In this document: positions 24,153-32,766 of the stretch, one piece after another
How positions within the stretch are numbered: the stretch's first letter is position 1
Layout: each line of letters begins with the position of its first letter
DNA from: Lentzea waywayandensis
GTDB taxonomy: Bacteria > Actinomycetota > Actinomycetes > Mycobacteriales > Pseudonocardiaceae
Direction of reading: 5' to 3'
Assembly: GCF_900115955.1 (NCBI RefSeq)
Contig: NZ_FOYL01000021.1
Coordinates: 62,001 to 126,000 of the forward strand
Length of the DNA: 64,000 nt
Program-made: the position numbers and the translations under genes
Notes under the pieces: model-generated
The model's input: the letters and a program-made list of their open reading frames with translations, nothing else
Told to the model about the DNA's origin: nothing
The model's database searches: none

Positions 24153-24878
24153 ATGACTCGCGTTGCGATCGTCACCGGCGGATCGAGGGGCATCGGGCGG
24201 GCTGCCGCCGAGCGCCTCGCCGCCGACGGAACGGCCGTCGTCATCGTGTACGCCGGCAACAAGACTGCGGCTGACGAGGCCGTGGAGAAGATCAGGGCGA
24301 ACGGCGGCCAGGCCGTCGCCGCGCAGGCCGACGTCGGCGACGAGAAAGCCGTCACCGCCGCGTTCGAACTGGCCGTGCAGACCTTCGGCGGCGTGGACGT
24401 CGTCGTGAACTCCGCGGGCATCATGCCGCTCGGCACCGTCGCGGACATGGACCTCGACACGTTCGACCGCATCATGCGCACCAACGCCCGCGGCACGTTC
24501 ATCGTGAACCAACAGGCCGCACGCCGGCTGCGTGACGGTGGCGCGATCATCAACGTCTCGTCGTCCGTGGTGGGTCTGCGCTTCCCCCAGTACGGGGCCT
24601 ACGCCATGTCCAAGGGCGGCGTCGAGGCACTGACCCTGATCCTGGCCCGTGAGCTGCGCGGCCGCGACATCACCGTGAACACCGTCGCCCCCGGCCCCAC
24701 CGCCACCGACCTGTTCCTCGACGGCAAGGACCAGGCGACCATCGACACCCTCGCGAAGCAGCCGCCGCTGGAGCGTCTCGGCTCGACCGGCGACATCGCG
24801 GAGGTCATCTCCTTCCTGGCGGGCCCGGCTCGCTGGATCAACGGCCAGACCATTCGCGCGAACGGAGGCATCATCTGA
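24153..24878 (+). CDS. SDR-family oxidoreductase (FabG-like)
   Basis: This 241-residue classical short-chain dehydrogenase uses NAD(P)H on a small carbonyl or hydroxyl substrate. The cofactor motif TGGSRGIG is near the N-terminus, NSAG in the middle, and the catalytic Ser and Y-x3-K appear as INVSSSVVG and YAMSK. The C-terminus INGQTIRANGG matches the FabG-like branch. The ATG follows AGGAG. It is expressed from the TetR-controlled promoter at 24061-24135 and its stop overlaps the next SDR start (TGATG). Confidence 0.9.
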   Translation: MTRVAIVTGGSRGIGRAAAERLAADGTAVVIVYAGNKTAADEAVEKIRANGGQAVAAQADVGDEKAVTAAFELAVQTFGGVDVVVNSAGIMPLGTVADMDLDTFDRIMRTNARGTFIVNQQAARRLRDGGAIINVSSSVVGLRFPQYGAYAMSKGGVEALTLILARELRGRDITVNTVAPGPTATDLFLDGKDQATIDTLAKQPPLERLGSTGDIAEVISFLAGPARWINGQTIRANGGII

Positions 24879-25750
24879 TGGGCAAGGTCATCGTCGTCAC
24901 GGGAGCGTCCAGCGGTTTCGGCGCGCTGGCGGTCCGCAGGCTGGCCCTCGCCGGCCACACCGTCTACGCGGGCATGCGGGAGACCTCCGGCCGCAACTCC
25001 GGTGCCGTGGAAGAACTCGGGGTGTTCGGCGCCGAGAACAAGGCCGACGTGCACGCCGTCGAGCTCGACGTGCAGTCGCAGGAGCCCGCGGACGCCGCGA
25101 TCGCGTCGATCATCGCGGAACAAGGACATCTGGACGTGGTCGTCCACAACGCGGGCCACATGGTCACCGGTCCGGCCGAGGCCTTCACGCCGGAGCAGTA
25201 CGCGGCCCTGTACGACGTGAACGTCCTGGGCACCCAGCGCGTGAACCGCGCCGCCCTGCCGCACCTGCGCGGTCAGCACTCGGGCCACGTCGTGTGGGTG
25301 GGTTCCAGCTCGACGCGCGGCGGCACTCCCCCGTACCTGGCCCCGTACTTCGCGGCCAAGGCGGCGATGGACGCGGTCGCGGTCTCCTACCGCGCCGAGC
25401 TGCTGCGGTTCGGCATCGAGACCACGATCGTCGTGCCGGGCGCCTTCACCCACGGCACCAACCACTTCGCGCACAGCGGCACCCCCGCCGACACGTCTCG
25501 GGCCGCGGAGTACGAGGAGTTCTACCCCGGCCTGATGGACCAGGTGGGCGGCCGGCTCGCCGAACTGGAACCGTCGTGGGCGGACGTCGGCGCCGTGGCC
25601 GACGCGATCGTGGACGTCGTCGGCTCCTCGAAGCCACCGTTCCGCGTGCACATCGACCCCTCCGCTGATGGTGCCGAGGTCGTGAACGCGGTGGCGGACC
25701 GGGTGCGCGGCGAGTTCCTGCGCCGGGTGGAGCTGGCCGATCTCATCTAA
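24878..25750 (+). CDS. SDR-family oxidoreductase
   Basis: This 290-residue short-chain dehydrogenase differs from its neighbour: the cofactor motif is TGASSGFG, the HNAG block follows, and the catalytic region has GSSSTRGGTPPYLAPYFAAK with Y-x3-K. The extended C-terminal part (FHGTNHFAHSGTP and later ELEPSWADVGAVADAI) is typical of SDR members that act on larger substrates. The start overlaps the previous stop by one base, so both are co-translated and co-regulated by the TetR protein. It converges on the deacetylase gene with a 4-bp overlap. The reaction is not determined. Confidence 0.87.
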   Translation: MGKVIVVTGASSGFGALAVRRLALAGHTVYAGMRETSGRNSGAVEELGVFGAENKADVHAVELDVQSQEPADAAIASIIAEQGHLDVVVHNAGHMVTGPAEAFTPEQYAALYDVNVLGTQRVNRAALPHLRGQHSGHVVWVGSSSTRGGTPPYLAPYFAAKAAMDAVAVSYRAELLRFGIETTIVVPGAFTHGTNHFAHSGTPADTSRAAEYEEFYPGLMDQVGGRLAELEPSWADVGAVADAIVDVVGSSKPPFRVHIDPSADGAEVVNAVADRVRGEFLRRVELADLI

Positions 25751-26466
25751 CGGCTGTCGAGGAGCGCGGACACGGTGAGGAACCGGTAACCGCGCTCCTT
25801 CAGCCCGGTGATGATGGGCTTGAGCGCCTGCCGGGTCTGGTCCCTGGCGGCGTACATGGGGTGGAGCAGGATGATCGAGCCCGGTTTGGTCTCGGCGAGG
25901 GTCTGCTGGGCGATCTGTTGTGCGGTGGGCGTGCCTTCGGAGTCCGGTTCCACGTCCCACATGACCGTCGTGCGGTTGTGTTCCTTCAGGTAGTGCGGCA
26001 GGGCGAAGAGCTTCTTGCCGTTGGGCGGGCGGAAGTGGATGTCGCCGCTGTAGCCGGTCCTGCGGATCTGAGCGTCGGTGTCCTCGATCTCCTTCGCCAC
26101 GGTGCTCGGCAGAACGCCGATCATGCGCTGGTGGTGGAAGGTGTGGTTGCCGATCTCGTGCTTCGCCTCCGCGATCTGTCTGCCCAGATCGGGGTACTTC
26201 TCCAGGTCGCGGCCCATGAGGAAGAACGTCGCCGGGACGTCTTCTGCCTTCAGCAGGTCCAGGACCTGCTGGGCGCCGGCGGGATCGGGGCCGTCGTCGA
26301 AGGTGAGGGCCACCAGCTTCTCGTTGGTCTCGACGCGGTCGACCAGGTCACCGAAGAACTGGAACGTGCGGGCGCTGGCGACGTTCCACAGCGCTGCGGC
26401 GGCGACGAGCACTAAGGTGAGGCTTACCGCCGTGATGATCGTTGGCTTGCGGCGCAACCACTTCAT
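25747..26466 (-). CDS. Membrane-anchored polysaccharide deacetylase (NodB domain)
   Basis: This 239-residue protein has a single N-terminal membrane segment (about 10-30) and an extracellular NodB (CE4) domain. Motif 1 is TFDDGPD at 55-61, motif 2 is HTFHH at 108-112 (a metal-binding H-x3-H), followed by FRPPNG, MWDVEPD and ILLHPM. Such enzymes remove acetyl groups from peptidoglycan, chitin or exopolysaccharide; the substrate here is not clear. The ATG overlaps the MOSC gene stop (ATGA), so it is part of the AI-2E/msrA/MOSC/deacetylase string read leftward. Confidence 0.9.
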   Translation of the reverse strand: MKWLRRKPTIITAVSLTLVLVAAAALWNVASARTFQFFGDLVDRVETNEKLVALTFDDGPDPAGAQQVLDLLKAEDVPATFFLMGRDLEKYPDLGRQIAEAKHEIGNHTFHHQRMIGVLPSTVAKEIEDTDAQIRRTGYSGDIHFRPPNGKKLFALPHYLKEHNRTTVMWDVEPDSEGTPTAQQIAQQTLAETKPGSIILLHPMYAARDQTRQALKPIITGLKERGYRFLTVSALLDSR

Positions 26467-26945
26467 GCGCCCACTATGACCACGGTGGATTTCCCGGTAC
26501 GCAGCACCCCGTCGTCCAGCGGCACGCAGCGAATCCCGCCCTTCCCGCGCAACGCCCTGAAGGCGCCGGGAGCGATGACCTGATCCATCCACGCACAGGG
26601 GTTCGCCGGCCGATGCACCTCGAACCGCACCGGCCCGTCCCCGCTGTCCAGGCTGAACACCGCGCCGCGCGGCAGCGAGTCCACGTCGAACCCGCGCACG
26701 ACGACGTTGCGGCGCGCCAGCAGCGGGTCCACCGGCCACGGGTCGAGCGACTCGGCCGAGATGAACGTGACCGCCGCGTTGCGATGCGCGGGATGGTTGA
26801 AGTACCGGTCGCCGACGATGCCCAGCCCAGCCCGAACGTCCACGCGATCGCGCGAGACGGGTCCGGGATCGGGACGAGGGCCGTCCGACGGACGGCCCTC
26901 GAAAGCGTGCACGGGTGAGACGTGCAGCGCGACGATCTCGATCAA
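26463..26945 (-). CDS. MOSC-domain protein
   Basis: This 160-residue protein has the MOSC (molybdenum cofactor sulfurase C-terminal) fold: ALHVSPVHAFEGRP at the start, AGLGIVGDRYFNHP, NVVVRGFDVDSLPRGA, and a conserved cysteine in PANPCAWMDQV. MOSC proteins handle sulfur in molybdenum-cofactor enzymes or detoxify N-hydroxylated compounds. The TTG at 26945 overlaps the msrA stop (TTGA); no ATG fits with homology. It is coupled to the deacetylase downstream. Confidence 0.82.
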   Translation of the reverse strand: MIEIVALHVSPVHAFEGRPSDGPRPDPGPVSRDRVDVRAGLGIVGDRYFNHPAHRNAAVTFISAESLDPWPVDPLLARRNVVVRGFDVDSLPRGAVFSLDSGDGPVRFEVHRPANPCAWMDQVIAPGAFRALRGKGGIRCVPLDDGVLRTGKSTVVIVGA

Positions 26946-27439
26946 CGCTCGCCGAGCTGCCACTCCGGCCGCACGTAGTGGCACGTGTAGCCGTTCGGGT
27001 AGCGCTCCAGGTAGTCCTGGTGCTCCGGCTCGGCCAGCCAGAAGTCCGACTCCTGGGTGACCTCGGTGACGACCTTGCCCGGCCACTTGCCGGAGGCGTC
27101 GACCGCGGCGATCGTCTCCTCCGCGACCTGCTTCTGCGTGTCGTCGGTGTAGAAGATCGCCGAGCGGTAGCCGGCGCCGACGTCGTTGCCCTGGCGGTTG
27201 CGGGTCGACGGGTCGTGGATCTGGAAGAAGAACTCCAGGATCTGCCGGTAGCTGAGCTGCTCGGGGTCGAACGTGATCTCGATGGCCTCGGCGTGGTTGC
27301 CGTGGCGGCGGTAGGTGGCGTTCGGCGTGCTGGGGTCGCCGGTGTAGCCGACGCGCGTGGAGACGACGCCGGGGTGGCGGCGGAACAGGTCCTGCATGCC
27401 CCAGAAACAGCCGCCCGCGAGAACAGCCTTCTCCGTCAC
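26942..27439 (-). CDS. msrA: Peptide methionine-S-sulfoxide reductase
   Basis: MsrA repairs methionine-S-sulfoxide in oxidised proteins. The active-site motif GGCFWG carries the catalytic Cys11. The rest of the family pattern is present (GYTGD, YRRHGNHAEAIEITFDPEQLSYRQIL, DVGAGYRSAIFYT). A recycling cysteine lies near the C-terminus in GYTCHYVRP. The 165-residue length from the GTG at 27439 fits actinomycete MsrA; AGAGGAG sits just upstream. A longer in-frame start exists at 27496 but would overlap the AI-2E-like gene. It is 22 bp behind that gene. Confidence 0.95.
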   Translation of the reverse strand: MTEKAVLAGGCFWGMQDLFRRHPGVVSTRVGYTGDPSTPNATYRRHGNHAEAIEITFDPEQLSYRQILEFFFQIHDPSTRNRQGNDVGAGYRSAIFYTDDTQKQVAEETIAAVDASGKWPGKVVTEVTQESDFWLAEPEHQDYLERYPNGYTCHYVRPEWQLGER

Positions 27440-27461
27440 AGTGTCACTCCTCTTCTCGGGT

Positions 27462-28601
27462 TCACTCAGGAGAACGTTCGGTCTCGCCTGGTTCATCCCC
27501 GTCAGGTTGTGACGTAACCATTACGGACCTCGCCTCGATGACTTCGCCCAGGTAGCGCATCACGACGGCCACCGCGGCGGCAACCGGGACGGAGAAGAAC
27601 GCTCCCGCGATGCCGTAAAGACTGGTCCCTGCCGTGACGACGAGCAACACGACCGCCGCGTGCAGACGCAGGCTGCGCGACTGGAGGATCGGCTGCAGCA
27701 CGTTGCCCTCGACCTGCTGCACCACGATGACGATGATCAACATGATGATGGCCGTGGTCACGCCGTTGCTGACGAGCGCGACCAGCACGGCCAGCGCACC
27801 CGCGATGAACGCGCCGATGATCGGGATGAAGCCGCCGAGGAACGTCAGCGCGGCCAGCGGGATCGCCAGCGGCACGCCGAGGATGACCAGGCCGAGCCCG
27901 ATGAAGATGGCGTCGATCAGCGACACGATCGCCTGACTGCGGATGAAGCTGCCGAGCGTCACCCAGACCCGCTCCAGCACCGTCGTCACGTGGCCGCCGG
28001 CGCGCTCGCCGATCAGCCCGCGCACCCACGGCGTGAACCGCATGCCGTCCTTGACGAAGAAGAACGCCAGCAGCAGCGCGACCAGCCCGGTCACGACACC
28101 GGACGTCACCGCGCCCGCCCCGGTCAGCAGCCCGCCGGCGATCGACCCGATGCTGGACTTGATCTGCTCGACGCCCTGCGAGATGAGCCGGTCGAGGTCG
28201 CTGCCCTTCAGGTTGAACGGCGGCCCGGACGCCCAGTCCTGGAGCTGCGTGACGGCCTTCTGCGCGCTCTGCGCGATCTCCGGCACACCGGACGCGATCG
28301 ACGACGAGATCGCCGCGATGACCCCGCCCAGCACCCCGAGCCCGACGATCAGCACGATCGTCGCCGACAGCGCCGAGTTCAGCCCCTTGGACATCATCCA
28401 GCGCGCCGGCGGCCACAGCACCGTCGTGATCAGCAGTCCGAGCAGCACGGGCATCACGACCACCCAGAGCGTCCCGATCAGCCAGAACACCATCCAGAAG
28501 CCGAGCGCGGCCAGCGCCGTCCGCAGACTCCACCGCGCGAGCCAGCTCACGCCGTGCCCGATGGCCTCACCCTTGTCCGCCCACCTGCGATCCCGTTCCA
28601 C
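27462..28601 (-). CDS. AI-2E family transporter (PF01594 type)
   Basis: This 379-residue membrane protein belongs to the large AI-2E (TqsA/PerM-like) family, with about seven to eight membrane segments. The C-terminal family block is visible as FIPIIGAFIAGALAVLVAL and VVQQVEGNVLQPIL. The N-terminal membrane segments and the long soluble loop at about 115-160 match the family. Most members are of unknown function, and autoinducer transport is not implied. It is probably first in a leftward operon with msrA. The GTG at 28601 is the start. Confidence 0.88.
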   Translation of the reverse strand: MERDRRWADKGEAIGHGVSWLARWSLRTALAALGFWMVFWLIGTLWVVVMPVLLGLLITTVLWPPARWMMSKGLNSALSATIVLIVGLGVLGGVIAAISSSIASGVPEIAQSAQKAVTQLQDWASGPPFNLKGSDLDRLISQGVEQIKSSIGSIAGGLLTGAGAVTSGVVTGLVALLLAFFFVKDGMRFTPWVRGLIGERAGGHVTTVLERVWVTLGSFIRSQAIVSLIDAIFIGLGLVILGVPLAIPLAALTFLGGFIPIIGAFIAGALAVLVALVSNGVTTAIIMLIIVIVVQQVEGNVLQPILQSRSLRLHAAVVLLVVTAGTSLYGIAGAFFSVPVAAAVAVVMRYLGEVIEARSVMVTSQPDGDEPGETERSPE

Positions 28602-28653
28602 GCCGCACAGTCTGTCGTGATCTAGCCCGATCGGGTGGCGGGACGCGCCGAAC

Positions 28654-29049
28654 TCACTCCTGACCCCAGAAGGTGTCCTCCTCCGCCGGGTCGGCCGTGA
28701 ACAGCCACACCTCGGCGACCTTGCCGTCCACGACGCGCATCAGGTCGACCCCGACCCCGTCCATCTCCGCGCCGGACCGCTTGGCCGTCCAGCGCACCGG
28801 AGCCGCCACCGTGTCGCCGTTCACCATCAGCGGGGCGTTGCGCTTCAACGAGAACGTGCCCTCGGACACGGACATCATGCCGCCGATCATGGCTCCGACG
28901 GCGTCGCCGCCGCGGTGCAGGCCCGAGAACCGGTTGTCGCCCGGCTGGTGCCACACGATGTCGTCGGCGAACTGGGCGGCGACGGTGGCGAAGTCACCGG
29001 ACTCGAGGGCCTCGAAGTAGGTGGTGACGACGGCGAGCGGAGTGGTCAT
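28654..29049 (-). CDS. SnoaL-like/NTF2-fold protein
   Basis: This 131-residue single-domain protein has the SnoaL-like/ketosteroid-isomerase fold: VVTTYFEALESGDFATVAAQFADDIVWHQPGDNRFSG at the start and VVDGKVAEVWLF near the end. The segment PGDNRFSGLHRG is common in polyketide-cyclase-like members, but a catalytic role cannot be assigned. The ATG follows AAAGGGAG. It is divergent from the HxlR regulator at 29133, which is likely its regulator. Confidence 0.85.
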   Translation of the reverse strand: MTTPLAVVTTYFEALESGDFATVAAQFADDIVWHQPGDNRFSGLHRGGDAVGAMIGGMMSVSEGTFSLKRNAPLMVNGDTVAAPVRWTAKRSGAEMDGVGVDLMRVVDGKVAEVWLFTADPAEEDTFWGQE

Positions 29050-29090
29050 GGGGTCTCCCTTTCGTTGAGGTTGACCTATGCTCACCAAAA

Positions 29091-29113
29091 GTAACCAATT
29101 ACCTCAACGTAAC
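29091..29113. promoter_or_regulatory. HxlR operator candidate
   Basis: GTAACCAATTAC (29091-29102) is an inverted GTAA-N4-TTAC, followed by another GTAAC at 29109. It lies between the divergent SnoaL-like and HxlR genes and is the natural operator candidate. Confidence 0.5.
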
Positions 29114-29132
29114 TAATGGACGGATGTGTGCC

Positions 29133-29501
29133 ATGTCACAGACCATGCCGGACTGGAGCGTGCTGGCGGCCACCTGCCCGTCGCGCACGAGCCTGGCGCG
29201 CATCGCGAACAAGTGGACGGCGATGGCGGTGTCGGTGCTGGGCAACGGGCGCACGCGGTTCGGCGACCTGAAGACGCAGCTCGACGGCATCAGCGGCAAG
29301 GTGCTGACCGAGACGTTGCGAGACCTCGAACGGGACGGGCTCGTCACGCGGCACGTGCACGCCGAGGTGCCGCCGCGCGTCGAGTACGAGCTGACGGAGC
29401 TCGGGTTCACACTGCACGCGCCGTTGCTCGCGCTGTGCCAGTGGGCCGAGGAGCACATCGCCGAGGTGCTCACCAACCGCGAGGCCTACGACGCCCGTTG
29501 A
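29133..29501 (+). CDS. HxlR-family winged-helix regulator
   Basis: This 122-residue protein has the HxlR pattern: a conserved cysteine near the N-terminus (ATCPSR), the KWT segment, RFGDLKTQLDGISGKVLTETLRDLERDGLVTRHV as the winged helix, and YELTELG. The ATG at 29133 is preferred because GGACGG lies 8-13 bp upstream; an ATG at 29124 is in frame. HxlR proteins often respond to oxidants or aldehydes through the cysteine. It is divergent from the SnoaL-like gene and converges on the truncated reductase with 16 bp overlap. Confidence 0.9.
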   Translation: MSQTMPDWSVLAATCPSRTSLARIANKWTAMAVSVLGNGRTRFGDLKTQLDGISGKVLTETLRDLERDGLVTRHVHAEVPPRVEYELTELGFTLHAPLLALCQWAEEHIAEVLTNREAYDAR

Positions 29502-30331
29502 CGCAGGCTCGCCGCGCATTCGACGACGGTGTCGCGCGCCGGGCGAGGTGCCCAGCCGAGCATCGAGGACGCCTTGGCGTGGGTGTAGGAGTAACCGCGG
29601 CCGAGCATGGGCACGAGCGGCCGCATGTCCTTGGCCACCAGAGAAGCCGCGCGCACCACGAAGTTCGGGAGTTCGCGGGACGGCGCGTCCAGCGAGCGCG
29701 CGACGTCGGCCATCCACATGAACTCGCTGACCGCGATGAACCGCTCCCCCGCCGCGTCCGGGGCGGTCATGGCCCTGACGTGCAGGTCGGCCGCGTCGCG
29801 GACGTCGACGATGTTGAGGCCGATGCGCGGCACGCCCGGCATGCCGCCGAGGATGCGTTCGATCACCCGCACCGAACCCATGTTGGCGCGCGTCTGGATC
29901 GGACCGAAGACAGCGCCGGGCAGCACCGTCACGAGCGAGGTGTCCTTGTGGCGCATGAACTCCCAGGCCGCCTGCTCGGCCAGCAGCTTGGAGCGCCGGT
30001 ACTCGTCGATCCCCACGCCCGACGGGTCCGTCCACACCGTCTCGTCGAACGAACCGGTCGAGCCTTCCGGAGGCGTCGCCGCGGCGCAGGACGACGTCAT
30101 CACGACCCGTTCCACGCCTGCTTCCACCGCGAACCGCAGCACCCGCAACGTTCCCTCGCGCGCGGGACCGACCAGGTCGGCGCTGCCGGACATCGGTGAC
30201 GCGACGTGCAGCACGTACCGCACGCCCTTCATCGCCTCGGCCCAGCCGGCGTCCGACGTCAGGTCGGCCTCCACGACCTCGTAGCGGCCGGGCACCGCCG
30301 GGCGGCGGCTGCGGACGGTCGCGGACGACAT
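29486..30331 (-). pseudogene. N-terminally truncated NAD(P)-dependent epimerase/reductase (extended SDR)
   Basis: The 281 codons encode most of a dihydroflavonol-reductase-like extended SDR: EVVEADLTSDAGWAEAMKGVRYVLHVASP, VERVVMTSS, the catalytic Y-x3-K in EYRRSKLLAEQ, VLPGAVFGP and RGYSYTHAKASSMLGW. The N-terminal GxxGxxG nucleotide-binding beta-alpha-beta unit is absent; the frame begins at ATVRSRR, which in intact proteins follows that unit. Intact relatives have roughly 340 residues. The gene starts head to head with a TetR gene that also lacks its first part, and no promoter space lies between them. Deletion at this junction is the simplest reading. The protein should not bind cofactor. 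Confidence 0.75.
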
Positions 30332-30761
30332 GGACGTGACGAAGGCGAACGTCTACTACTACTTCCGCACGAAGTCGGCGATCCTGGAAGCGTTGCTGGA
30401 CAACAGCATCGCGTTCTTCGAGGCGATGCTGGACGAGACCGCGAAGATCAGGGGCAAGCGGGCCCGCGCCGAGCACGTGGTCGCGGGGTTCGTGGACCAG
30501 GTCGTCGCGAACAGGGCGTTGTCGCCGCTCGGCCGGACCGATCCCAGCGTGCGGCGCAACGAGAGGATCAACGCCGAGCTGGCGAGGCTGGCCGAGAAGG
30601 CCATGCGACTGTTGTTCGGCGACGAGCCGACCGACGACCAGCGGGCCGCGTGGTTCCTCACGAGCGACGTCGGCCCGGTGATCGCGGCGTTCCCCCACCT
30701 GACCGACGACGAGCTGCGCGAGGTGCTCAGGCGGCTGTGCCTGCGGGTGCTGCGGGTGTGA
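30330..30761 (+). pseudogene. N-terminally truncated TetR-family regulator
   Basis: These 143 codons begin inside the TetR DNA-binding domain, at DVTKANVYYYFRTKSAILEALLDN, which is helix 3 and the start of helix 4. In frame, recognisable TetR sequence reaches back only to RTVADDMD at about 30312; a stop at about 30283 closes the frame and no start with a helix-1 segment exists. The C-terminal ligand domain (DQVVANRALSPLGRTDPSV, DQRAAWFLTSDVGPVIAAF) looks intact. About 35-45 residues of HTH are missing, so DNA binding is unlikely. The 3' end overlaps the convergent FAD monooxygenase by 35 bp. Confidence 0.75.
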
Positions 30762-31899
30762 GCACCCCGTCGACGTCCGGCATGACGGAGCCGCGGATCA
30801 GGTTCCGCACGACGGGCAGACCGGACAGCCGGAAAGCCAGGTCGCGCAACGAGATCCGCCACGCCGACGAGGGCGCCATCCAGCCGATGAACCGCCGCCC
30901 GAACTCCTGGGTGTGCTCCACGGCGGGCTTCATCCGCGCCTGATAGCGGTCGAAAGCGCCGTCGAGGCCCGCGGCAAGCTCCTCCGCCAGCACGCAGGCG
31001 CCGGTCATCGCGAGCGACGCCCCGTGGCCCGCGAACAGCGAGACGGCCCCGCACGCGTCGCCGACGAGCACAACCTTGCCTCGATGCCAGACCGGCATGT
31101 CCACTTGGGACACCTCGTCGTAGTAGACGTCCTCCGGCACAACGGAAAGCAGCGAGGGCGCGACCCAGCCGAGGTCGCCGAACCGCGACCGCAACTCCGT
31201 CGCCGGATCAGCGGGCAACTCCGGGGACGCGGACCGGTAGAGCATCAACGCGGCCATCGACCCGTCCCGCACGGCATAGCAGCCGATCATCCGGTGCGGC
31301 ACGGTCAGCATCTGGTAGCGATAGCCGATCCGGGCGCTCAGCGCGGGATCGTGGACCGAGAACGCCGCCACGTGATGCCCCAGGTACCGCACGAACGACG
31401 ACCCGAACACCAGCTCCCGCACCCGCGAGTGCACGCCGTCCGCACCCACGACCAGGTCGAACTCGTCAGCAGAACCGTCCGAGAACGTCACGCGCCCGTC
31501 GTCGATGGCGGAAACCGTGGTGCCGTACCGAATCTCGGCCCGCAGGTCGTCACGGATCACCGACGCCAGGTCGCCGCGCAACAGGCTGATCACTCCGTCC
31601 GCGACCGCCTCGTAGGCGGCGGTGGAGATCTCACTGCGCCGGCGACCGGCCGAATCCACGCTCGTCACCGACGAGATCGGCGCCCGCCGCCGTTCCAGCG
31701 CCGGCAGCAGTCCCATCCGCCGCGCCACCTCGTGACCCGGCCCGAAGAAATCGATCATGTAGCCGCCCGCGCGGAACGACGGCGCCTTCTCCACCACCAG
31801 GACATCCCACCCCGCGCGCTCCAGCCACCACGCGGTGGCGAGACCGGCTATCCCCGCTCCGACGATCAACACACGCTGTTGGGCGTTCGACTTAGGCAT
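30727..31899 (-). CDS. FAD-dependent monooxygenase (PHBH-fold)
   Basis: This 390-residue class A flavin monooxygenase has the N-terminal FAD motif GAGIAGL, the DG motif in VVGADGVHSRVRELVF, and the GD motif in GDACGAVSLFAGHGASLAMTGACVLAEEL. There is RGDLASVI for the ribityl region. The overall pattern is typical of Tet(X)-like and tailoring hydroxylases. The C-terminus (SLRDLAFRLSGLPVVRNL) is short, lacking a thioredoxin-like extension. Substrate unknown. The ATG lies in the sequence GGCATATGCC. It converges with the truncated TetR gene. Confidence 0.9.
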   Translation of the reverse strand: MPKSNAQQRVLIVGAGIAGLATAWWLERAGWDVLVVEKAPSFRAGGYMIDFFGPGHEVARRMGLLPALERRRAPISSVTSVDSAGRRRSEISTAAYEAVADGVISLLRGDLASVIRDDLRAEIRYGTTVSAIDDGRVTFSDGSADEFDLVVGADGVHSRVRELVFGSSFVRYLGHHVAAFSVHDPALSARIGYRYQMLTVPHRMIGCYAVRDGSMAALMLYRSASPELPADPATELRSRFGDLGWVAPSLLSVVPEDVYYDEVSQVDMPVWHRGKVVLVGDACGAVSLFAGHGASLAMTGACVLAEELAAGLDGAFDRYQARMKPAVEHTQEFGRRFIGWMAPSSAWRISLRDLAFRLSGLPVVRNLIRGSVMPDVDGVLTPAAPAGTAA

Positions 31900-31914
31900 A
31901 TGCCCAATCTAGCA

Positions 31915-32670
31915 CTACGGGTGCATCCGGCGACTGCTCCGCCCGCTCGTCCAGAACCAGAGACCGGCCACGATCAGCGCCAACACCCCCAGTCCGATCA
32001 AGCCGTCGGGCACACCGTCACCCTGTTGCCGCTGCTGGGAGTACTGCTGCGACACAGCCGCGGGAGCGGTGGGCGCGACCGAGGAGGGCTGTGCGACCAG
32101 AGCCAGGGGGATCGCCTCGGTGTCGTTGAAGTCGACCATCCCGGTGGCTTCGAGCACCGTCATGTGGTCGAGCACGGTGTCCATGCAGACCTTGGCGTAA
32201 TCCCGGATCGCCGTGTTGCGCGTGCCGGTGCGCACGCTCGCCAGGAACTTGTAGACGACGCCGTGCGCCGCCCGCAGCCGGTTCGCGAACACGCGGTCGA
32301 ACTCGGGACTGCGCGCGGGCGCGGCCGTCATCTCGTCGAGCCAGCCCTGCTGCGACTCGTTGGGCCGCGTGGGCAGCTGGACGTTCAGCGTGCGGGCGAG
32401 CTCGACCGTGCGCCTGTCCAGGTCGGCGTGCCCGTCGATCAGGTGCCGACCGGCCTCCTGCACCTTCGAGCTGGCCGACTTCTCGAGCCCCATCCGCCCG
32501 GCGGGCCCCTCCCACAACCCCGCGAGCGCCACCTTCTGGAGCAGGTCGCGTCCGGCCGGGCCCATCGGCCCGAACTGGGTCTGGACGTAGCCGGGCCCCA
32601 GGTCCTGCTGCGCGAACGCGGGTTGCGCGCCGAGCGACAACGTCAGCAATGCAACGAGGAGTATCCGCAT
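31915..32670 (-). CDS. Exported DUF4142-type protein with C-terminal membrane anchor
   Basis: This 251-residue protein has a Sec signal peptide (MRILLVALLTLSLGAQPAFAQQ), a four-helix region resembling DUF4142 (ASSKVQEAGRHLIDGHADLDRRTVELARTLNVQLP), a low-complexity Gln/Ser/Pro spacer and a C-terminal hydrophobic segment (LIGLGVLALIVAGLWFW) with Arg/Lys after it, placing the domain outside the membrane. DUF4142 proteins are ferritin-like and of unknown function. The start is tentative since no clear ribosome site precedes it. Confidence 0.75.
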   Translation of the reverse strand: MRILLVALLTLSLGAQPAFAQQDLGPGYVQTQFGPMGPAGRDLLQKVALAGLWEGPAGRMGLEKSASSKVQEAGRHLIDGHADLDRRTVELARTLNVQLPTRPNESQQGWLDEMTAAPARSPEFDRVFANRLRAAHGVVYKFLASVRTGTRNTAIRDYAKVCMDTVLDHMTVLEATGMVDFNDTEAIPLALVAQPSSVAPTAPAAVSQQYSQQRQQGDGVPDGLIGLGVLALIVAGLWFWTSGRSSRRMHP

Positions 32671-32750
32671 GCCGAGAGGTACGGACAGCCCACGACCCGC
32701 CGACCGTTGCACAGTGCAATGTTTATCTTTTCGTTATCTGAAGGCGGGCC

Positions 32751-32764
32751 CTGTAGAACTACAG
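32751..32764. promoter_or_regulatory. MarR operator candidate
   Basis: CTGTAGAACTACAG is a perfect inverted repeat (6-bp arms, AA centre) ending 2 bp before the GTG of the MarR gene, so binding would block its own transcription or translation start. Confidence 0.6.
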
Positions 32765-32766
32765 GC

